DNA of 9,465 nt from Candidatus Sabulitectum sp. (GTDB lineage Bacteria > Fermentibacterota > Fermentibacteria > Fermentibacterales > JCC-6): NCBI GenBank assembly GCA_029940175.1, contig JAOZRM010000120.1, forward strand, positions 1-9,465, read 5' to 3'. This document shows positions 7,069 to 9,465 of this stretch, piece after piece. The position numbers were made by a program, and so were the translations under genes. The notes under the pieces are model-generated. The model was not told the DNA's origin. It saw only the letters and a program-made list of their open reading frames with translations, and searched no databases. How positions within the stretch are numbered: the first letter of the stretch is position 1; each line of letters begins with the position of its first letter.

Positions 7069-8130
7069 CTATTCATAAGTCAGTACATAGATGTTACCAC
7101 TGTTGGATGCCTTCAAGTCAAGAGGAAAACCGGGAATCTCAACTATCTGGTCTATTTGTTTGAAAACATAATTGTAAGAGATGAGCCTGCTGGTAAAGTC
7201 TCCTATGTAACTCAAGACATATGCATGCTGCCAGTCTCCACCAATTGCAACAAGGTGATTGGTTCCCTGAATATCGATATTTCCTACAAATTCAATCATC
7301 GGTTCTCCCGGGACAGGATCACTGATAAATTGCACAACTCCCACTTGAGATCTGGTAACAGCTACAAAATTACTGTCATTGGGTATTGAGGCCAGAGATT
7401 GACAGTGACTCAGACCACTGGCATCTACCACCAACAGATTTGATGGACCATATTCCTCAATAAAAAATGCAGGGCCAGAAGTACCAACCAGTAAGGAATC
7501 TGCATACCAGCCAGCCTCAATACAAATTACTTCATATTGCAAATCAACGGATTCAAGCAAACGGTTACTGCGGGTTGAAACCTGGCTCACTGTATTTGTC
7601 GGTCCATCACCTACATACAGGTATGGTGGGTTTCCGGGAGCAACGGCAAGCGCAACAGGAAACTGACAGACACTGAAAACATCCCTAACTATACAGTCTG
7701 GAAGAGATAGTTCCAGAATATTTCCGGTAGTTCCAACGAGATAGGCTGAATTATCTCCTCCATTTAAGACAATAGGATAATAGCCGGCAGGAGAGGGAGA
7801 GCCGACCTGAGCTTCCCCTATCAAGTCAAGGCTTTCAGAATCATAATGGTAAACAATACCTTCGGTGGAAGCAACATAGATATTTCCGGGATAGATTAGA
7901 AGACTTCTTGCCCCTGGGATACCTGTTATAGTACTTGTTGTTGAGAGGTCTACCGAGGATATTATGTGAAGCCCGCCGCTGAATGCGTCATCAAACTCAG
8001 CAATATCTGTACATCCAGAGAATAAAACTACGCCGACAAGAATACATAGCTGAATTGTTTTCAAGAGCATACAGCTGAGGCAGTTATGGATGAGTTTCCG
8101 CAAGAAGCTCCACGAAGTTTCATAATACAT
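7069..8130 (-). CDS. Propeller-type lipoprotein, copy 2 of the array
   Basis: A 353-residue predicted lipoprotein, paralogous to the neighbouring copies 1 and 3. The lipobox is LFSGC with Cys40 and Thr at +2, pointing to the outer membrane. The chosen ATG has the strongest Shine-Dalgarno in the window (AAAGGAGG, 9 nt upstream). It gives an unusually long leader of 39 residues with three Cys and basic residues before the hydrophobic core. A later ATG (8070) would give a more ordinary 20-residue signal but has no ribosome binding site. The mature part shows propeller-like repeats: ARSLLIYPGNIYVAST, YLVGTTGNILELSL, YVGDGPTN, LISYNY and a closing PGFPLDLKAS. No enzyme motif was seen. It starts 22 nt after S41-like copy B, consistent with translational coupling. 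An in-frame extension upstream into that gene (to 8202) is judged non-coding. Function is unknown; by family resemblance it is a ligand- or protein-binding scaffold. Confidence 0.82.
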   Translation of the reverse strand: MYYETSWSFLRKLIHNCLSCMLLKTIQLCILVGVVLFSGCTDIAEFDDAFSGGLHIISSVDLSTTSTITGIPGARSLLIYPGNIYVASTEGIVYHYDSESLDLIGEAQVGSPSPAGYYPIVLNGGDNSAYLVGTTGNILELSLPDCIVRDVFSVCQFPVALAVAPGNPPYLYVGDGPTNTVSQVSTRSNRLLESVDLQYEVICIEAGWYADSLLVGTSGPAFFIEEYGPSNLLVVDASGLSHCQSLASIPNDSNFVAVTRSQVGVVQFISDPVPGEPMIEFVGNIDIQGTNHLVAIGGDWQHAYVLSYIGDFTSRLISYNYVFKQIDQIVEIPGFPLDLKASNSGNIYVLTYE

Positions 8131-8139
8131 CAGGATACT

Positions 8140-8147
8140 CCTCCTTT
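8140..8147 (-). promoter_or_regulatory. Strong ribosome binding site (AAAGGAGG) deciding the start of propeller lipoprotein copy 2
   Basis: AAAGGAGG lies 9 nt before the ATG at 8130, inside the 22-nt gap after the S41-like gene. It supports this start over the upstream ATG at 8202, which overlaps the preceding gene, and over the internal ATG at 8070. Confidence 0.65.
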
Positions 8148-8152
8148 GTATG

Positions 8153-9199
8153 CTATCTGCATTCATTAAGCATCTCAATTGCATAGTCCAGAACAGGATC
8201 AACCCCGGCAGCGAAATCTCCTTCTGTTGTTTCTACGTAAATATCAGGTGGCAAGCCTGCTCCTTCTATCCAGTGATTATCGTATGTTAAAATCGTTCTG
8301 TACACAGAAGCACAACTCCAGTGATCTGTTATCTGTGTTAAAGAGAATCTCGATACACTGCCTCCGGTAGTATCCCCCACAAGAACCACATTAGGAAAAT
8401 TGATAAAACTTGCCAGCATGTTTTCAGAACGGCCGCGGCAGTTCTCACCAACTAGAACAATGACTGTGCCCTTGTACTGGGCTGGGCCAGCAGGATAAAC
8501 AACCGGTCTGTTATCTGTATAAGAGTCATATTCAGGTCCATCTCTTGATCTGTAGATGGCACCGGGGTAGGCTTTTTCTGCGAACCTTCCCATTAGATCA
8601 CGACCACAGTATGACAGCCCACTGTGGGGATTCATACGGACGTCAATAATGACAGCAGGTACATTGAGAGCAATGCACTCTGTAATAAAGGCGTCCAGGG
8701 TATCCAGTACTGATGGAACATTGGGCATTGTGTTCATGAAGATATATGGAAGAAGGGCAGGATCACACCATCCGAAACCCTCGATGTATCCCTGTTCCCA
8801 TCCGGCCCACCCGTTTGGTTCAAGGTAATGCTCTACAAGAACATCCATATCATAATTTTTCTCGTACTCTCTGGAATATGGGTAAACTTCTTCAATAACT
8901 GTTCCTAATTCATCATACTTGCGCAGACAGATGACAGGGTCCTGAAGCACAGTCATCATATCTGCAACAACTTCAGCCATCTCGTCCTCGGTCTCACATT
9001 GAGAAGCAAGTGGATAATAGTTTCCCATATGAGCTGCCCAATCCAGCTCTTTGTGAGCAAAATATGGACATCTTTCCTCGTATCGTACAAAAAGAGAAAC
9101 AAAACCTTCCATATCAGGAGAAAGTACATCGAGAGACTGTGGGCTGTGGAGACATCCAAGAAACAGCATAACAGGCAAAGCAAAACAGATTTTCCTCAT
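8153..9199 (-). CDS. S41-peptidase-like lipoprotein, copy B, lacking the catalytic serine
   Basis: A 348-residue predicted lipoprotein with a compact signal peptide MRKICFALPVMLFLGC (lipidated Cys16, Leu at +2, outer-membrane type). It is about 55-60% identical by eye to copy A and keeps the same landmarks: CPYFAH..LDW (44-54), VIIDVRMNP (183-191), LVGENCRGRSE (249-259), VVLVGDTTGG (271-280) and IEGAGLPPDIYVE (311-323). Position 256, where S41 enzymes and copy A have the nucleophilic Ser, is Gly (codon GGC). The Lys position is S281, and the His of the N-terminal L.DGH motif is Val89 (LQDPV). This looks like a pseudoprotease, although the frame is intact and well conserved. The ATG at 9199 has GGGAGG six bases upstream. 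A 117-nt gap with a nested hairpin separates it from propeller copy 3, and its stop is 22 nt before the start of copy 2. Alternative view: S258 may act as a shifted nucleophile, but nothing in the sequence supports that. Confidence 0.8.
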   Translation of the reverse strand: MRKICFALPVMLFLGCLHSPQSLDVLSPDMEGFVSLFVRYEERCPYFAHKELDWAAHMGNYYPLASQCETEDEMAEVVADMMTVLQDPVICLRKYDELGTVIEEVYPYSREYEKNYDMDVLVEHYLEPNGWAGWEQGYIEGFGWCDPALLPYIFMNTMPNVPSVLDTLDAFITECIALNVPAVIIDVRMNPHSGLSYCGRDLMGRFAEKAYPGAIYRSRDGPEYDSYTDNRPVVYPAGPAQYKGTVIVLVGENCRGRSENMLASFINFPNVVLVGDTTGGSVSRFSLTQITDHWSCASVYRTILTYDNHWIEGAGLPPDIYVETTEGDFAAGVDPVLDYAIEMLNECR

Positions 9200-9316
9200 G
9201 ACAAACCTCCCACTTCAACTTCTCTCAGTAAGCAGGAAAAGGATGTTTCTTCTGCGGAGTATAAAGTACTCTCACCGTGAAAGAACAGCAGAAGAATTAT
9301 TGCAACAGGGCATGTG
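9200..9316. other. 117-nt intergenic spacer with a nested inverted repeat
   Basis: This is the longest gap inside the array. It lies between the stop of propeller copy 3 and the start of S41-like copy B. No reading frame of note is present. It holds the nested inverted repeat listed separately and the GGGAGG site of copy B. No poly-T run follows the hairpin on the transcribed strand, so it does not look like an intrinsic terminator. A promoter for the downstream genes could lie here, but none is recognisable. Confidence 0.5.
9247..9296. repeat. Nested inverted repeat (9-bp outer arms, 5-bp inner hairpin)
   Basis: The outer arms TTCTTCTGC (9247-9255) and GCAGAAGAA (9288-9296) are perfect inverted repeats 32 nt apart. 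Between them GAGTA (9257-9261) and TACTC (9267-9271) form a second hairpin with loop TAAAG. In the transcript this could fold into a bulged stem about 50 nt upstream of the ribosome binding site of S41-like copy B. Possible roles are mRNA stability, processing between operon genes, or an operator. Confidence 0.5.
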
Positions 9317-9465
9317 CTACTCTGTTGTAAGCGCATAGATCACTCCTCCTCCTGAAACTTGAAGGTCGAGAGGATACCCCGGGATATCCGTCTCGTTATC
9401 GATAGAGAAAAAACGGTAATTGTATGAGATAAGCCTGCTGGTATTATCACCAAGATAGCTCAACA
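9317..9465 (-). CDS. Propeller-type lipoprotein, copy 3 (C-terminal 48 residues; 5' end beyond the window)
   Basis: Only the C-terminus is present: LSYLGDNTSRLISYNY, then a stretch ending IPGYPLDL, then GGGVIYALTTE and a TAG stop at 9317-9319. Over these 48 residues it matches copy 2 at about 31 positions (LSY.GD.TSRLISYNY, IPG.PLDL) and copy 1 at about 27, including the ALTTE end. It is therefore a third member of the same family. By analogy the missing part should hold a lipobox signal peptide and about 300 residues of propeller. It lies 117 nt upstream of S41-like copy B, continuing the alternating order. Whether yet another S41-like gene precedes it cannot be seen. Confidence 0.85.
   Translation of the reverse strand, partial: LSYLGDNTSRLISYNYRFFSIDNETDIPGYPLDLQVSGGGVIYALTTE

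Larger units (their letters stand above)
4832..9465 (-). repeat. Tandem array of alternating S41-like and propeller lipoprotein genes
   Basis: Five same-strand genes alternate in two paralogous families: propeller 3 (partial), S41-like B, propeller 2, S41-like A, propeller 1. The duplicated unit is one S41-like gene followed by one propeller gene, about 2.1 kb long. Similarity is also visible in DNA: the string TCTTGATCTGTAGATGGC occurs at about 6303 and 8543 (plus-strand reading), and the stretches encoding GDTTGGSVS are nearly identical. Divergence at the protein level (about 55-60% for S41-like, about 40% for propellers) shows an old duplication maintained by selection, not a recent assembly duplicate. 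Confidence 0.85.

Noticed and set aside
8131..8202. Upstream ATG at 8202 as the start of propeller lipoprotein copy 2
   Set aside because: It overlaps the end of S41-like copy B and lacks the strong ribosome binding site found before the ATG at 8130.
4832..9465. Array as an assembly artefact or recent duplication
   Set aside because: The copies differ by about 40-60% in protein sequence and differ at catalytic positions and in spacer length, so they are distinct, long-diverged genes.

Overview
The window looks like the chromosome of a Gram-negative bacterium, probably of the FCB superphylum or a related candidate phylum. The main clue is a secreted protein with a C-terminal segment resembling the type IX secretion (T9SS, 'Por') sorting domain. 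Several outer-membrane-type lipoproteins and moderate G+C (mid-40s % by eye) fit. A phylum cannot be assigned from this sequence alone.

Left block (1-3331, minus strand). A soluble PAS-PAS hybrid histidine kinase with a C-terminal receiver domain is followed 102 nt downstream by a NodU/CmcH-type O-carbamoyltransferase that runs off the left edge. Both are read right to left and could form a small operon. The only well-placed ribosome binding site for the carbamoyltransferase sits in front of an ATA codon.

Middle (3332-4827). A 140-nt divergent intergenic region separates the kinase from a plus-strand gene. That gene encodes a secreted beta-propeller with six repeats of about 52 residues and a T9SS-like C-terminal domain. 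Its stop codon lies 4 nt from the stop of the convergent gene on the right.

Right block (4832-9465, minus strand). This is a tandem array of two alternating lipoprotein families. In transcription order it holds: a partial propeller lipoprotein (copy 3), an S41-peptidase-like lipoprotein (copy B), a propeller lipoprotein (copy 2), an S41-like lipoprotein (copy A) and a propeller lipoprotein (copy 1). The unit [S41-like + propeller] is duplicated, and a third propeller implies that the array continues past the right edge. Spacing within the block is 22-117 nt, which suggests co-transcription. The S41-like proteins keep the fold landmarks but have lost canonical catalytic residues: both lack the usual His and Lys, and copy B has Gly where the nucleophilic Ser should be. 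Inference: the pairs may act as surface-anchored binding or sensing complexes rather than ordinary proteases. This paired, amplified and catalytically degenerate array is the most unusual feature of the window.

No tRNA, rRNA, CRISPR array, insertion sequence or convincing intrinsic terminator was seen.
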